From Flaveria trinervia (taxonomy: Eukaryota; Streptophyta; Magnoliopsida; Asterales; Asteraceae): DNA of 64,000 bases. Shown here one piece after another: positions 12,699-24,433 of the stretch. A program made the translations under genes and the position numbers. How positions within the stretch are numbered: position 1 is the first letter of the stretch; each line of letters starts with the position of its first letter. A model generated the notes under the pieces. The model was not told where the DNA came from. It made no database searches and worked only from the letters and a program-made list of their open reading frames with translations. The stretch covers positions 1,973,501-2,037,500 of the forward strand of contig CM046457.1 in assembly GCA_025506515.1 (NCBI GenBank), given 5' to 3'.

Positions 12699-12708
12699 GT
12701 ATTTATAG
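12699..12708 (-). promoter_or_regulatory. TATA box of PRX-B
   Basis: CTATAAATAC on the minus strand, 64 bases upstream of the ATG, in the same context as in A and C. Confidence 0.65.
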
Positions 12709-12867
12709 GCACTTAACATCGTAAACGATATGTGTAGTTAGAAGCATATTCCATGGTTTATATATTTTATAATTATATTTTGTACTATAATAAAATATAC
12801 CACGAGTCCATGTTTTAATTATATTTTAATTGAATTGTCTGCATATATATATATTTATATTTAAGTA

Positions 12868-12963
12868 TGACCATAAATGTATATGAAATTGTACACATAT
12901 TGGCGTTATACACTAACACATATAACCAAAGGGAATCTATATACGTCACAATTTTATTGAGAT
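12868..12963 (-). promoter_or_regulatory. Conserved distal promoter block, PRX-B copy
   Basis: Matches 8105-8202 upstream of PRX-A, including 'ataaccaaagggaatctata'. A Helitron insertion begins about 35 bases farther upstream, so in B this block is now the outermost shared promoter sequence on the gene side of the insertion. Confidence 0.45.
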
Positions 12964-12998
12964 GCTATGTTAAGGTTTATTGTTTTATTATAAAAAGA

Positions 12999-13331
12999 TA
13001 ATTATTACATAATATTAAATTTGCAAGTGAAATGAATAGTGATTTTATTATGGTTTTATTTTGGCCATAAAACTTTTTATTTTTTGTTTTTACCCCTACT
13101 CAGGTTTATAAAGGAGTTTCAAAAGAGACGGGGTTTGTGAGGGTTCCATCGGATGTAGATGATTGCCTCTTGTTTCAAAGGTGTGGCATATGATTGTTTG
13201 CAGCCACTAACAGTTTTTTTGACTAGGTAAATGAGTGTTTGCAGCCACAAAAACTATCCATTTTTGAGTCATCTAATATGAAAATATATCGTTATGAAAT
13301 CCTGCAGCGAAGCGCGGTAGATACTACCTAG
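12999..13331 (+). mobile_element. Short non-autonomous Helitron (333 bp) in PRX-B promoter
   Basis: The 3' end reads 'gcagcgaagcgcgg' hairpin, then 'tagatactac', then CTAG followed by T, the classic plant Helitron terminus. PRX-A has the uninterrupted site: its sequence at 8216-8260 ('cataaaatagaaaaagtaaattacatgtactg') corresponds to 'tataaaaaga' before 12999 joined to 'ttatcttaaatgtacag' after 13331. The 5' end is TA rather than TC, presumably mutated. There is no coding content. Confidence 0.7.
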
Positions 13332-15264
13332 TTATCTTAAATGTACAGTAAAAAAATTCGGGTCATGGTTCGATTAATATATGAAATCTATTGTTTGTGG
13401 AAGTTCTTATTAAAAAGTTACTATTAAGAGTTCTTGTTGAAAGAGTTACTATTCATCAAATTCTAATAAGTTGTTGGTAATAGATTTTTAACAATCCCCT
13501 TTATTCAATGATATATACATCATGCATAATAAAAACATTACATGGTTAATTGCACCTAACAAACATACATTTATGATTTATCAAGTCTTAAATACTCGTT
13601 TATCAGATAAAATTAGAGCTTCTTATTAATTGAAAGTCATCATAAGATTTTCTTTTCCATCATTTACAACTAAGAGGTCAAGTCGTAGTTTTTTTTTAAA
13701 ACTCAACTTTCATGTACAATATGCTTTTATGTTATTATATACAAAAAACCAAAAAAATTTGGCGACCGGGGTGTCAGCAAACCATGTTGACCTTCCTATG
13801 GTTCCAACGATACCTTATCACTTAACTCGATTTTAATACTTTTATTTGTGTATTGATTGAAATGGTTCAGTACAAAACAAGAGGCTTTTAGCGACCAATG
13901 TATATTTCAGAAATCATTCAATGAAGGCGGGACTCGTGGGTAATCAAGCATTGATACTTTGTCTAAGAAAATGGTGTGTTTAATGTATATATTGATATGT
14001 TACTAATGGAATTTGTTGAAGAATGACCAATTAGTATCAAAGATGATACTAACTAGCTTTGTGGCTATTATGACCAACGTATCTTTCAGAAATCATTCAA
14101 TTAGTATCAAAGATGATACTAACTAGTTTAGTGGTTATTACGACCAACGTATCTTTCAGAAATCATTCAATTAGTATCAAATGTGAAAATAGAGGGAATC
14201 CTAATATCCCATTCTCCAGCCATGGTCCATGCTTGCTAATCCTTCAAGCTTGTACTATAGTTTTAAAAAAACTATTTTTCTCTTGGTAACATGATATCAT
14301 CCATCTCAAAAACTAAGACGTGCTCAAAGGTTGATTAAAATGTGTATTTGATTGAAAGACCATTTAGAATTGGTGAAACTTTCTATGAAAGAGAAATTAC
14401 ACGATGAGGAAGTAGCAATAGAAAACAAGTTTCCAAAGTGGAAGTTATGGGTTGGAGCTGAGTTTCATTAGATGCAATATGTTTTTAATGGGCCAAGAAT
14501 TTTACCATAGTGAATCTTTAAGTGATGGGTTTACCCGATGGTCGTGCTTAAAAATTATTCGTTGGCCGTTAAAAAGAAAAAGAAAAAAAAAACAAGTTTC
14601 CACTTTCCATTGAAGACCTCACTTATGATGAATCAATATGCTCTACTAATCTTGAAGGCCTAGAATTAACACTAATCGAAGATGGATAGATTTGATTTGT
14701 TAATAAATTTCCAAATGCAGTTTTCTATGTTTCTTTGTAGCGCAATCATGTTTTTCTTTTTTAATTTGCATAATGTCAGAATAAATAAAACAGAATTTTG
14801 TTGAGTTAATTTTATATGTTTTGTATATAAATTATTTTTAATTTGAAAAGATTAGTTTAAGCAAAAACCTTGTTTTTAGTCCGGTTAACCAGTTCGATTA
14901 TTGGATAATACCCTATGTGATTTGGTTGGGTAGGGATTGGACCCCAAATTAAGAATCGATTAATAACCAAATCAGTTTTTACTATGTGTTGACTTAATCA
15001 GCTCCGTTAGTACCTGGCTTGTTTTATAACCGGCTTATGTGCTCTTAATCGTTTACAGATACCATTCACTTTAGGCCAAAACATGAACTTACAGATAGGC
15101 TTGTACCATGTGTCGGTGACTCAATGACCTAAAATAAACCATATTAACAAGTCGTGGTATTTGTACCAACATATAAATACGCTAATAATTCAAATTATCA
15201 ATACAGAAACACAATCACTCAAAACCTTCATACATGAGATCTTACGACAAACACAAGATCACGG
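13332..15264. other. Gene-free stretch between PRX-B promoter and pseudogene 1
   Basis: The first 60 bases or so continue the paralogous promoter of B. The rest is AT-rich with no supported gene. A tandem repeat lies at 14029-14180. Short open frames here lack family features. Confidence 0.5.
14029..14180. repeat. 70-bp direct repeat, 2.2 copies
   Basis: 'aattagtatcaaagatgata' begins at 14029 and 14099, and a partial third copy begins at 14169. The copies share 'gaccaacgtatctttcagaa' with few differences. Confidence 0.85.
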
Positions 15265-15850
15265 GTAATACAATGCCAACTATCGGATGGTGTGACCGTA
15301 AGAGAGTGCTATCACATATGTAGGATTAAACCCTTTTTGGCCAAGGGAACTCATTAGAGTAGTAGTGTGTGTACTGACAGGAGGAATGTTGGCTAATGTT
15401 GCTTTTATTAGAGCATAGGTAAGTTGATTACCCCTTCCTAATGCTAGAAGTTAGTAAATTGTTAGTTAGGTTCATTTTAATGTCACTTCATGTGTGTATA
15501 CATTGATATAGTTGATATTAGACCACACATATATATAGTGTTTTTATGTGTTATCTACTATTTGATACTTGTCTTTTATGTGTAATCTACAAAGATGGAT
15601 CTCGGTTCACTAGACATGTTTGAAGAGTTACTCCAATAAATAGAATTTTAGATTTGTCTTCGGTTAATCTTAATAATTAGAGTTTAAAAATCTTACTAGG
15701 TTTACTGCATTATGAACAACAAGAAGGGTAGTATCAAACCACAAAACTATCTGGCCGCATGCATTGTGAACAAACTTATGTAGATTTTCAATTCAATGAT
15801 CGCCAATGCTTGCACTTTTAAAGTCACGTTTGTGTCTAATGCAACAAACC
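15265..15850 (-). pseudogene. Peroxidase pseudogene 1 (exons 2 and 3, internally deleted)
   Basis: Exon 3 remnant is about 15450-15265 and exon 2 remnant about 15850-15696. The end of exon 3 jumps from the last codons (atgccaact) straight to the SGGHTIG region, deleting some 440 bases that encode the C-terminal half. The stop codon position reads TAC. Exon 2 has lost the GCDGSVLLDG start and carries substitutions in the AARD and SCSD regions. The TCAGG acceptor side is also degraded. No exon 1 was found. It is clearly non-functional and belongs to the same family as PRX-A to C. Confidence 0.85.
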
Positions 15851-17400
15851 TTGATTTCCAAGTATAGGATGGGGTTTTTGGATCAAACTTGAGTAAAAAA
15901 TACTATTACAAATGGACATTGATTCTTAGTGTCTTTAATGAAAAATAAAACTTAAAAGTTTGCATTTTAGTGTAACGATTGCCTGCAACTACATTAGTTC
16001 ACTAGACATGTCAAAACTTTTATGGTGGTTTACCTAATTTTCTACACAACTTAAGAACCATCATAACCTTTCACTAACGGAGTGTAGGATTATCATCATC
16101 TAAAGTAAATATTTCATGTTTCCAAACTTTTTAAGTATATGTTTACGAGTTTAATCTCTAACGTATTCATTTAGGTTTGTTAATGTGTGTTTGATGTATA
16201 TTTTTACGTAAAATACCGAAAATGTGAAGAATTGTAGAAAAGATTCCAAGCCTCATGATAGATTGGGGTTTTATTATTTTTTTAGCGACTAAGTATTCCA
16301 AACATATCTTATCTCACCTAATCTACACTAATTTTATGTCAACTCATACCCGTTACTTTAGCTTCTAAATGGTAGTTTGACATAATTTTTGGGAAATTTT
16401 AGAGCCCTTTATAATATTAATATATAATATACTTCTTTTATAAAAAGAGTTCATAACATACAAGTATTACATTCATGTGTGTCCATTAAAGTGGTGTGGT
16501 GAGCTTGATAACCATTTTCTCATGACGAGCACGTTGGATCATTTTAACAATTTTGAGGAGATCGCGGGATGATACTAGGAAATATGGTCCGAAGAATCTC
16601 GATAGTAGTTCCATGAACAATCCTTTGCGGGATTAGTAATCTTGACGGTTTTGAATGCTATTGAGTTTCCCGCTCCTGAATGAGCACAGGACAAATGTTA
16701 AACAGTCTACGTTAAAGTGAATATTGGATCAGTTTCAGGTTAAACCCATATAACTAAACGATTCGTGTTCGTATCAACCCTATGAATTTTAAACTTTATT
16801 AGTATAACATAGATATATTTTTAACCAAAATTTTCCATAATTTGTTTAGTCGAAAGTGTAAAAGTCAAAAGAGAAATTGACATATGATTTTATGCCTGAA
16901 TATAATGGTTTTTTATAATATTTTTTAATTTAACACTAATTACAAAATACAATATGCAAAAAAAATATAAAAATTAAAAAAGCGGGTTAAATGGGTTTTT
17001 TTTTTGTTGTCCTGTGACTTTCTATGATGTGTTCGAGTTTACGTGTCTAACACATTTTTATAGTTCAGATTTATGTCGGGTTTGAATCTGTCAACTTGTG
17101 AGCACGACTTGTTTAACATTTCTGTTAAAAATGAGACATCTTGTATCAGACTCTTTTTGGCAAGGAAATTACCTAGCTTAGTCGTGGTTTAATAATATTA
17201 ACGTTGGTATAACTTATTAAAGTAATATTCCAAATATTATAAGCCCAAAAATTAGCCATGGATAAGACACCATAAGTATTTAATGACATACAAGAGAAAA
17301 GATTGACATATCACCTCATAAACACAATTACTCCGAAACATCATTTCATGAAATCTTACATTTTATTTCGACAAAATGATTCATAAACACAAGATCACAC
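15851..17400. other. Paralogous flank between the two pseudogenes
   Basis: No gene. 16050-16420 aligns with 28210-28715 (shared 'gcatttaggtttgttaatgtgtg'-like text), and 16470-17400 aligns with 32670-33350 downstream of PRX-C ('gtccattaaagtggtgt', 'cctagcttagtc'). The last 90 bases are a 3' UTR-like segment of pseudogene 2. Confidence 0.6.
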
Positions 17401-17745
17401 CTAATACGATGCCAACTTCCTGTCTTGATCTTCTTTTATGTTTGGTAACATGAACAAGTCGTTTCAGTTTCTACAGGAGCAATTTGCATGGATTTCCCCT
17501 TGCGTGCATGTGAACATATTCAACTCGCTCATATCTATCATTGCATTCACAGACTCTTGGGAAAACAGTGTTTGATTGATTGCAAAGTTTTATAACAATG
17601 CTGTGAGTCCTAGTATCTGTGTACAAGTCTCGATCTAATGTGAAAAGCCATTGTTGAGCATGTTTCTCTTAGATTGTTGAAAAGGGTTTGATCCAAGATT
17701 GGATCTCGGATCTTATAGAGCCGAGAAGTGAAAGAGACGACATCC
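17401..17745 (-). pseudogene. Peroxidase pseudogene 2 (3' part of exon 3 only)
   Basis: Homology runs from the TAG stop (17401-17403) back to the TSRLY region, then ends abruptly at about 17745. It lacks the proximal-His segment, exon 2 and exon 1. Frame-breaking changes include an extra base in the fragment matching 'gcaaagtttgtaacaatgct' ('gcaaagttttataacaatgct') and a deletion after the GLFTSDQD region that removes the FDNRYYVDLMNRQ sequence. It most resembles PRX-C, including its downstream flank. Confidence 0.85.
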
Positions 17746-18912
17746 ATAAATTCAAGTATACTTAAATAACAAAATTTTTAATTTACTCAAGAATCGTCAA
17801 CGATCTTTTGATCTAATTATCAAAAGAAAGATGGAAAACTTTATATCTTTTAAAGAATTAAAGGTTTAGAGTTCAAAAGTTAATATTGATAAATAATTAC
17901 TAACTTAACGATAATAACAACTAATGTTGTTATAAAAAAAAGACCTTAATAATTAAATTATTGGGCCGACCATTATGACTTCATCCACTCCAGCAAACCA
18001 CCTACTCTCCGACCGACAACCACTACCTACGACTGCTGTTGTGGGACCCACACAATTAACAATTTGTGTTCATCATAATATATTATACCTATATTAAAAA
18101 CCATCGACTTTGTTAATATTAACTCACTAACAATTCATAAGTTTCCGTTAAACCAACGAGAAGCAATTGAAGTTGTGGAGCTTGGACTATTTTGTATTAT
18201 GATTGGGGGCGAAACTAATTTTTAAGGGAGCGAACTTGATATTAATATAAAATTTTATACTATCGGGACAAAAATTACACTATCGGATTAAAAATTTACA
18301 ATATTGAACTAAAATTTAACACTACGGATTGAAAAATAGAACCCCTCCGGCCCAGCTCTGCCGGTGAGCAATTGGATCTTTGTCTACCTGTAAATTACTT
18401 TAATAATAGTGTTTGATAGAGGAATAATTAAACTTTAATAATTACAACAGACATTTTTATTTAATTATTTTAAATTTGTTACGTTTTTTGTATTTTATAC
18501 AAACAAAAGTTAACTTTCGTCATTTACATTAAACGAGTTTTGCATGCCTTAATCTATTGTAAGACAAGATGTATAATTCTCGCTTTTATTTTCTTTCCTT
18601 GACTTTTATTTTATTTAATTTACTTTTCTTTCTATCTTTCTCCTTTTTCAATCGGTTCACTTTTTATAGTTATAAAATACTATTAATCAGCCTTGTTATA
18701 TAATATATTTTTATTTATAGATTTTTTTAATTATTGATTCGATTTGATCATTACTTTTCTGGTTAAAAGAATAATTGAGAGCTAATAATAACTCTTTAAT
18801 GTTACAAAAATTAATTAGCTAGTCGGTTGTGTTTCAACATTGATCTTTAACATTTTTATATAAGAATTTTCAATCGTATCAAAGGGATATTATGATTTAT
18901 ATTAAAAATTTA
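17746..18912. other. Gene-free stretch left of the CACTA element
   Basis: AT-rich with no supported gene. 18203-18369 is a diverged, inverted copy of the small MITE at 28821-29013: both contain a 'gcgaacttaatatt' plus 'aaaatttaacactacgga' block and end in a GGCGGAGC-like motif. Confidence 0.5.
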
Positions 18913-19456
18913 AACTACAAAAACCTGGGCTATGGCGACGACATTTCTCGTCGCGATAGGGTGTGTTGTCGTCGTGACATGTCGCCGCCATAGCCCCAGT
19001 CACCACAGCTCCATCGCTATAGCCCATTTTATTGTCGTCGCCAAAGGTGTAGTCGCCACAAAAGTCTATCCTGACGATATGTCCTCGCCACAGAGTTGTT
19101 GGCAAAGAATTTCCCGCATTATATTTTAATTAAAAACAATTTTTTTCTGGGCTATGACGACGACATATCATCGCCATAGGTCATTTATAATTTATAATTA
19201 TTTAAATAAAAAGTTAAAATAAAATAAATTTGACCAACACTATGACGCATAGACCAACTCCTTTTGTTTTTAATATTTAATTTTGTTATTAACCTGATTT
19301 TTTTTATAATTTTCCAAGTTATGAAAACAAATTTATATACTAAAACGAGAGTTAATATCATAAATGCCTAAAAGAAAGTGATACGATTTGAGTTATACAA
19401 ACGAAACTACCAATGCAAACATCATTTAAATTTTTACAAACCATACAAATTAACTA

Positions 19457-20830
19457 TTTAATTATCATCGTCTTGATTATCTTCATCGTTATCAGGATTA
19501 GATTTACTTCTTTCAAGTTCATTAATATGTTTATGCATTTAACGCACTTGTTGCCTAAGTGCATTAAATTTCTCATCCCGATGTGATGACGACTTGCTTG
19601 ATGTTTCATAGCGAGACATATTTCTTATCTTACGTCCAACACCTCTCGTGTGATCACGCCTTTGTCCTAAGGCGCGTTCCAAACATTCCATCTCATTTAC
19701 AGGTGACTCACCCGCCTCCATTTCCATTTGTTCATATTGAATTTCAATTTTTTCATGCATTATTAAAGAATAAAATAAAAAGTTATTAGATTTTTATGAA
19801 AGTTTGATAGCATAACTGCTGTAAAATGAAAAAACCATCCTATTCAAACATAAGTAGTAAATAACAATTTCAAAGTTTTAATAACCAATAATGAAAGTAA
19901 TAGTATCCAAGTGTTTGACCTTAAATTAAACAATTTGTTGGATTAACAACTAACATACAAAATTTAATTAAAGTATAACAACATATAAATACATGATAAT
20001 AACATATTCAACAATCATAACAAATAAAATTTTAAACTTACCCAATCTTCTTCTGCCCTTGAGTTGACCCATCCAAACCCTTCCTTATAATGTGCCCTCC
20101 TCCACGTCTCAATGTGGCTCGGGGTCCCTATTTGTTGCTCCTTTAACCATTAAAAATAATAATGTTTAAATTAAAAAAAACCAATAATACATAATTGGAT
20201 AAAAATGACTTCTTACTTGAAGATATTGCCTCTCGGCATAGAAACGAATCCCATGCAAACTTGGATAAAGATGTTTAGCTTTATTATCGGAGCCACTCTG
20301 TGAAAGGCGTTTGTGTTGTTCACTTGTGAACAACTCAACTACCTTGTCTCATTCCTCTGGACTCTGGCCATCTAGAGGATGACTCATAGCCCGCTCTATA
20401 TCATCATAACCTCTTTGATCTAAAAAATGTTTCTTCCTATCATATCTTCTGTCTCTGAAAGCTCTTTAATAGTCCATATGAATTCCAAGTTGTATTCCAT
20501 GCCAGTGATTTAAAGCACGGAGAGACTCTAGATCAAAATATTCCTGCAAAAAAAGAAAAAGAAATTAACTAGAATAATATAAAATATATGATAACCAAAA
20601 TACAAATATATAAAATACTCGCCTCAAGGGTATTAAACAAAGATATCTTAAAAGTATCTGAAACTTTCTCCCAAGTGGGATAATGGAAGGGAACGGATGA
20701 AACATATTGAAAAGCCCTGATAAATAGTTGAATGTTTTCTCCAACGGCTTTTTATTGTTTTCCGGTATGGTCAAACTGAATGGGTAGTGGTTGATTGTTG
20801 TTTGCAACCCATTTATCCAACAAATTTAAA
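19457..20830 (-). pseudogene. CACTA-associated plant transposase (Ptta/EnSpm type), degraded
   Basis: Read on the minus strand, four coding blocks appear. About 20830-20621 gives PIQFDHTGK..VGENIQLF and WEKVSDTFKISLFNTLE. About 20545-20217 gives EYFDLESLRALNHWHG and further on FTSEQHKRLSQSGSDNKAK. About 20150-20041 gives TWRRAHYKEGFGWVNSRAEE. About 19760-19457 gives ECLERALGQRRDHTRGVG and an acidic tail. These resemble the conserved domain of plant Ptta/EnSpm transposases (W..VP..LK, H..R). Apparent introns separate the blocks. In-frame stops (after HTGK, after MDY, before DKVV, and after RQQVR) make it non-functional. Orientation places the element's 5' end at 23924. Confidence 0.75.
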
Positions 20831-21124
20831 TTTCTTCCTTTTAAATGTTTTTTTACTTGATGCTAGATGGATACATAAAAGTAAAGTTAGTAATATTCAA
20901 AAGTTATGCATAGACTTTTATTAAAAATGAAAAATCGCTTACACGATTGACAACTTGAGGGAAGTGAATACGCATGGCCATGCGGGTCACAACCCCCGCC
21001 ATCACCACCGTGTGCTACACTTGATGACATAACCTACAACATAACCAAATCAACAACTAAATAAACAAATCAAACTTATATTATCATCTAGAACATAAAT
21101 GAAATTCACAAACCAATAGCCAAA

Positions 21125-21700
21125 TAAAACAACACAATCAAACAAATTTTATATTATCATTCTAACAGCATAAACTAATATCAAATCAAACAACTTTTAT
21201 ATTATCATTCTAACAATACCACCTAATAACCTAATCAAACAATTTTTATATTATCATTCTAACAACACAAACTAATAATCAAATCGAACAACTTATATTA
21301 TCATTCTAACAATACCAACTAATAACCTAATCAAATATTTTTTATATATCATTCTAACAACACAAACTAATAACCAGATAAAACAACTTATATTATCATT
21401 TTAACAACAAAACTAATATCAAGTCAAACAACTTTTATATTATCATTTTAACAACACAAACTAATAATTAAATCAAAGAACATATATTATCATTCTAACA
21501 GTATCAACTAATAACCTAATCAAACAGTTTTTATATTATCATTTTAACAACACAAACTAATAACCACATCAAACAACTTATATTATCATTCTAACAACAA
21601 AAACTAATAAGCAAATCAACCAATTAACCCATATAATAAATATAAGAACACAAACTTATAATCAAATCAAACAATATACATTATGATTTTAACAACACAT
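21125..21700. repeat. About 48-bp minisatellite inside the CACTA element
   Basis: Roughly a dozen imperfect units built on 'ctaataacctaatcaaacaa' plus 'ttatattatcattctaac'. The spacing between successive 'tatattatcatt' motifs is 47-49 bases (for example 21198, 21247, 21294). Confidence 0.8.
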
Positions 21701-22206
21701 ACTAACCAATGAAAAGAAAATGTGATGATGGTTGCGGATTTTGAGTGATGGCACGAAGAAGGAGTTGTAGTGGTGACCAGAGTCACGGTGGTGGTGTTTA
21801 TTGGTGGTCTTGGTAGAGGGTAGATCGCGGTGAGGGTGAGAAGAATGGTGTTGGGGGCAAAGGGAGTGAAATGGAGGCTAGAAACTATTGATCCAATCTT
21901 TATTATTCAACATCAACAATTATAAACAACATAATTTAATTGCCATTATAAGTGTAGAATTCAATAATTAACTTTGTAATTGGCTAATTAGTAATTTTTA
22001 GCATATGTAATCACCCTAACCATAATAATCGGACATATTTAACATTGTTTGACACTCACTAATAATACTTAACACATATACAAACTTAACATACTGTTTA
22101 TAAGAATAATTTCCTGTAAATTATGATATAGGGCATAATTGTATACAAATGATCATAATTAGATCATAAATAACATATGACGAATGTAATTGACGGTAAT
22201 CACGAT

Positions 22207-23650
22207 AACCAAACATATTTGACATTGTTTGACACTTATTGTTAATAATTAAGTATAAACAAACTATCATAACTCAACATATTGACACCTACAATTGATA
22301 AACATAATTTTACCATAAAGTACTATCAAAATGTATAATTTAATATCAATAATCAATTGGATCATAGTTAACCTAAAATGTATGTAATCTAAACTAACTA
22401 TCATAACTGAAATATTTGATCATAACTGAAAACAATTATTTATAATTATAACTAATAAATATGATATTTATTATATTATTATTATTATAATAAATAATAA
22501 AATATGACATAATTATAATAATACTTGTAATAATAAAAGTAATACTTGTAATAATAGAAATAATACTTTTAACAATTATAATATGTACATCAATTATTAT
22601 TAATAATGATATTAATATTATAATTATTATATAAAACTTTGAAAAATTTTAACAACATAGATGCTTCATAAAAGGCAGACTTATTTCCCTCCAAGTTATT
22701 TAAAGGAAAACAAAAGAAAAAGAAATGTTTTTACCTATGTCGTCGCCATAGATGTTTCATAAAAGGCTGACTTATTTTCCTCCAGGTTATTTAGAGGAAA
22801 AAAGAAAAAAACTGGTTTTTCACCTATGGCGACGACATGTCATCGCCAGAGGGTGGGCGCAAAAATTTTTTTGTGTGAATAAAAATAAATGAAAATTATA
22901 ACAAAATGACTTATGGCGACAATTCTCGGGGATGAATTTTTTGTCGTCACGATAGGTAGGACTTAAGGCGACAAGTTGTTGTCGCCGTAGGTCTGCAGTA
23001 GCCAAAAACCAAACATATTTGACATTGTTTGACACTTATTGTCAATAATTAAGTATAAACAAACTATCATAACTCAGCATATTTGAGACCTACAGTTGAT
23101 AAACATAGTTTTATCATAAAATACTATCAAAATGTATAATTTAATATCAATAATCATAATTGGATCATAGTTAACCTTTAACTTATGTAATTTAAATTAT
23201 CTATCATAACTAAACATATTTGATCATAACTAAAAACAATTATTTATAATTATAATTCATAAATATAATATTTATATTATTATTATTATAATAATAAATA
23301 ATAAAATATGACTTATAATTATAATAATACTTGTAATAATAACAATAATACTTGTAATAATAGCAATAATACTTTTAACAATTATAATGATATGTACATC
23401 AATTATTATTAATATGATATAAATAATTATAATGATTATATACAATTTTGAAAATTTTAATAATATACGGCATAGATGTTTCATAAAAGGCCGGCTTATT
23501 TCCCTCCAAGTTATTTAGAGAAAAAAAAATATTTTTACCTATGGTGATGACATGTCGCCGTCATATATATTTCATAAAAGAATGACTTATTTCCCTCCAG
23601 TTATTTAGAGGAAAAAAGAAAAAAAAATGATTTTTCACCTATGACGACGA
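22207..23650. repeat. 800-bp tandem duplication inside the CACTA element
   Basis: 'aaccaaacatatttgacatt' starts at 22207 and again at 23007, and similarity continues through the AT-rich middle to the 'ttcataaaaggc' and 'cctatggcgacgac' blocks near 22700-22850 and 23480-23650. It doubles the right subterminal motif array. Confidence 0.85.
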
Positions 23651-24361
23651 CATGTCGTTGTCATAGGATGGACGCAAAAATTTTTTGTATGATTAAAAAT
23701 AAATTAAAATTATAATTTTAATCATACAAAAAAACCATATGACGACAACATGTCGTCGTCATAGGTAGGACCTAGACGACAACTTGTCGTCGCAGTAGGT
23801 CCGCAGTCGCCAAAAACCAAGTTGACCCTATGACGACAACATGTCGTCATCATAGGTGACCTATAGCGACGCCGACATGTCGTCGCCATAGGTGTAGTCG
23901 CCATAAACTTTTTTTCTTGTAGTGTTATTAGAGACGATAGGATTTTAGGTCGTGACTTTTTATATTTTACTAAAAGAAAATTTTTAACTTCTGTTACTAT
24001 TAAGGACAAAGGTATGATAAACTTTTAAATAAAAAATAATCAATGTAATGATAAAATTTAAGAATAAGATTTAGAATTTTAGGTATTTTTAAAGACAAAA
24101 TTTATAATTTATTCTTGATTTTTAATGTTTTTGTTTCTTCTTGTAAGGGCATAAAGGTAATTCGCTCACTCACATAACGGATCAAACCAGGTATCAAATT
24201 AGTTATTACCTTTTATCAAACAATTTCTATTAAATCTATAATTTTTTATTCTTAGAGACAAAAGATGAAATGTTAGTAACTTGAGAGACAATCCTTGAAA
24301 TTAATTTAAATTATTGTGCCTATAAAAAACTGTTGTTGATGAAAAGTATTTATTTTTTTAT

Positions 24362-24416
<55 letters not shown>
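24362..24416. repeat. (TA)n microsatellite
   Basis: About 55 bases of TA. A Helitron 3' end lies within a second short TA tract just to its right. Confidence 0.9.
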
Positions 24417-24419
<3 letters not shown>

Positions 24420-24433
24420 TATACATATATATA

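Larger units (their letters stand above)
18913..23924 (-). mobile_element. CACTA (EnSpm) transposon, 5.0 kb, TSD TTA
   Basis: The right end reads CACTACAAGAAAAAAAG on the minus strand and the left end AACTACAAAAACC (first base mutated). Both continue into 'tatggcgac'. Each end is flanked by the 3-bp duplication TTA (18910-18912 and 23925-23927), the signature of this superfamily. Subterminal regions are packed with a palindromic motif of the form CTATGGCGACGACATGTCGTCG, about 2 copies on the left and 10 on the right. The interior holds a dead transposase on the minus strand, a 48-bp minisatellite and an 800-bp tandem duplication. It is no longer autonomous. Confidence 0.88.

Noticed and set aside
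13630..13836. 68-codon + strand frame
   Set aside because: No homology recognised; composition similar to neighbouring non-coding DNA.
18902..19129. Two opposing frames of about 66 codons
   Set aside because: They translate the palindromic subterminal repeats of the CACTA element.
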